Assembly: GCA_002435835.1 (NCBI GenBank)
Contig: DIVM01000012.1
Coordinates: 5,865-12,930, forward strand
Direction of reading: 5' to 3'
Source: Firmicutes bacterium UBA6132
GTDB taxonomy: Bacteria > Bacillota_A > Clostridia > Tissierellales > Sedimentibacteraceae
Length of the DNA stretch: 7,066 nt
Numbering within the stretch: the stretch's first letter is position 1; each line of letters opens with the position of its first letter. The notes below the pieces were generated by a model. It worked only from the letters and a program-made list of their open reading frames with translations, was not told the origin of the DNA and searched no databases. Position numbers and translations under genes: made by a program. This document shows, in pieces, positions 6,778-7,066 of this stretch.

Positions 6778-6806
6778 AGTATAGCACAAAATTATTAATA
6801 TGATAA
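6778..6806 (-). promoter_or_regulatory. Candidate sigma-A promoter with extended -10 for the hybrid kinase
   Basis: On the minus strand TTATCA (6801-6806, four of six consensus bases) is followed by a 17-bp spacer and TATACT (6778-6783). TG lies one base before the -10, giving an extended -10 that would offset the weak -35. The predicted transcript has a leader of about 130 nt before the TTG start. I see no known riboswitch in that leader. Confidence 0.55.
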
Positions 6807-6852
6807 GAAGGTTTATTCTTTTATAATAAATTCTTACATATAAAACTTCTTA
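6804..6852. repeat. Imperfect inverted repeat, 13-bp arms
   Basis: The arms TAAGAAGGTTTAT (6804-6816) and ATAAAACTTCTTA (6840-6852) are complementary at 12 of 13 positions around a 23-nt loop, which holds a smaller palindrome. It follows the broken YbjQ gene and overlaps the candidate -35 of the kinase promoter. It could act as a terminator for the upstream unit, but no clean T run follows on the minus strand. Confidence 0.4.
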
Positions 6853-6881
6853 ATTACCGTCCTTTCACACTACCGTACGTC
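6851..6881 (-). mobile_element. Probable group II intron 3'-end remnant (half of domain V plus V/VI junction)
   Basis: The minus strand reads GACGTACGGT, then AGTGTGAAAGGACGG, then TAATTA. The first two parts closely resemble the 3' strand of domain V and the domain V/VI junction of bacterial group II introns (typically CACGTACGGT, then GGTGTGAGAGGACGG). The 5' half of domain V (GAGCCGTAT-like), the domain VI closing strand with its bulged A, and any reverse transcriptase are missing. The piece is therefore a fragment and cannot splice. It is joined directly to the broken YbjQ gene in the same orientation. The match is from memory of intron ends, not a search. Confidence 0.5.
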
Positions 6882-7004
6882 AAGAGTCTTAAAGCCTTGT
6901 GTAATATCACGGCCTATGTTTTTTGACTGGATAGTGCTTCCTTTAACAAGACCAAGCATTTCAAACTCTTTTCCTGTAATGTAATCAGTATTTACTAAGA
7001 TCAT
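6870..7004 (-). pseudogene. YbjQ-family (UPF0145) gene, truncated after about 41 codons
   Basis: The ATG frame begins MILVNTDYITGKEFEMLGLV and continues KGSTIQSKNIGRDITQGFKTL, a good match to the N-terminal part of the YbjQ / putative heavy-metal-binding family. Full members are about 100 residues and continue with VGGE-like residues. Here the frame instead reads Asp-Val-Arg and stops at TAG, inside DNA that resembles a group II intron end. The C-terminal half is absent from the window, so the product is probably non-functional. The start has AGGAG about 11 nt upstream and overlaps the preceding reading frame by 20 nt. Native function of the family is poorly known; YbjQ proteins form oligomeric rings and are only suggested to bind metal. 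Confidence 0.8.
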
Positions 7005-7066
7005 CTTCTTCACCACTCCTTATTTCTTTAATTCGTTCAATAAGAACGTATATACAAACCCCCGCT
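6985..7066 (-). CDS. C-terminus of a small, probably membrane-anchored protein (partial)
   Basis: Only the last 26 codons are visible. They begin with a hydrophobic stretch (AGVCIYVLI), probably the end of a membrane helix, followed by the charged tail ERIKEIRSGEEDDLSKY and TGA. The stop lies inside the YbjQ-family gene, giving a 20-nt overlap in a different frame, which suggests translational coupling. From memory, similar short proteins with an acidic EEDDLSKY-type tail occur beside YbjQ-family genes in clostridia, but I cannot name the family. One other frame is also open for 14 codons, so the call rests on the tail's protein-like character and on the neighbour. Confidence 0.55.
   Translation of the reverse strand, partial: AGVCIYVLIERIKEIRSGEEDDLSKY

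Noticed and set aside
7027..7043. LexA-like site at the right edge (CGTTC-TTATT-GAACG on the minus strand)
   Set aside because: The half-sites are in the opposite order to the Gram-positive SOS box (GAAC-N4-GTTC), and the sequence lies within a probable coding end.
7024..7065. Alternative minus-strand frame at the right edge ending in Asn-Glu-Leu-Lys-Lys-stop
   Set aside because: It is open over 14 codons and cannot be fully excluded, but the other frame has a more protein-like hydrophobic-then-acidic end and overlaps the YbjQ start as expected for a coupled pair.

Overview
The window is strongly AT-rich with low-GC Gram-positive features: AAAGGAGG-type ribosome binding sites, TTG starts, short A/T-rich spacers and AT-biased codons (ATA, AGA, TTA). 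Protein matches by eye also point to Firmicutes, most likely Clostridium or a close relative. All recognisable genes lie on the minus strand, so they read from right to left.

Right edge (about 6640-7066): the C-terminus of a small, probably membrane-anchored protein overlaps the start of a YbjQ-family (UPF0145) gene. That gene is cut off after about 41 family-like codons. The DNA that replaces its remainder looks like the 3' end of a group II intron (3' half of domain V plus the domain V/VI junction). Next comes a non-coding stretch of about 230 bp with an imperfect inverted repeat, a candidate sigma-A promoter with an extended -10, an imperfect direct repeat and a 13-bp palindrome.

Middle (4596-6637): a soluble hybrid histidine kinase (PAS, HisKA, HATPase, receiver, degenerate Hpt-like tail) starts at TTG. 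It ends in an intrinsic terminator whose upstream stem arm is the last two codons plus the stop codon.

Left (1-4555): a chemosensory operon reads tetR, cheA, cheW, mcp, with gaps of 27, 25 and 21 nt, each holding a Shine-Dalgarno sequence. A near-consensus promoter (TTGACA, 17 bp, TATACT) precedes tetR. A 26-bp imperfect inverted repeat abuts its -10 box and is the natural candidate operator. The inferred logic is that the TetR-family protein represses its own promoter and so controls the whole CheA-CheW-receptor array in response to an unknown small molecule. The receptor, cut by the window edge, has two membrane segments with almost nothing between them, followed by about seven tandem HAMP-like units at 41-46 residue spacing. 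It therefore lacks a conventional extracellular ligand-binding domain. No cheY, cheB, cheR, cheC or cheD is in the window; they may lie beyond the left edge or elsewhere.

The most unusual points are the TetR-headed chemosensory operon, the poly-HAMP receptor without an ectodomain, and the YbjQ gene broken at a group II intron remnant. No tRNA, rRNA, CRISPR array or complete mobile element was seen.
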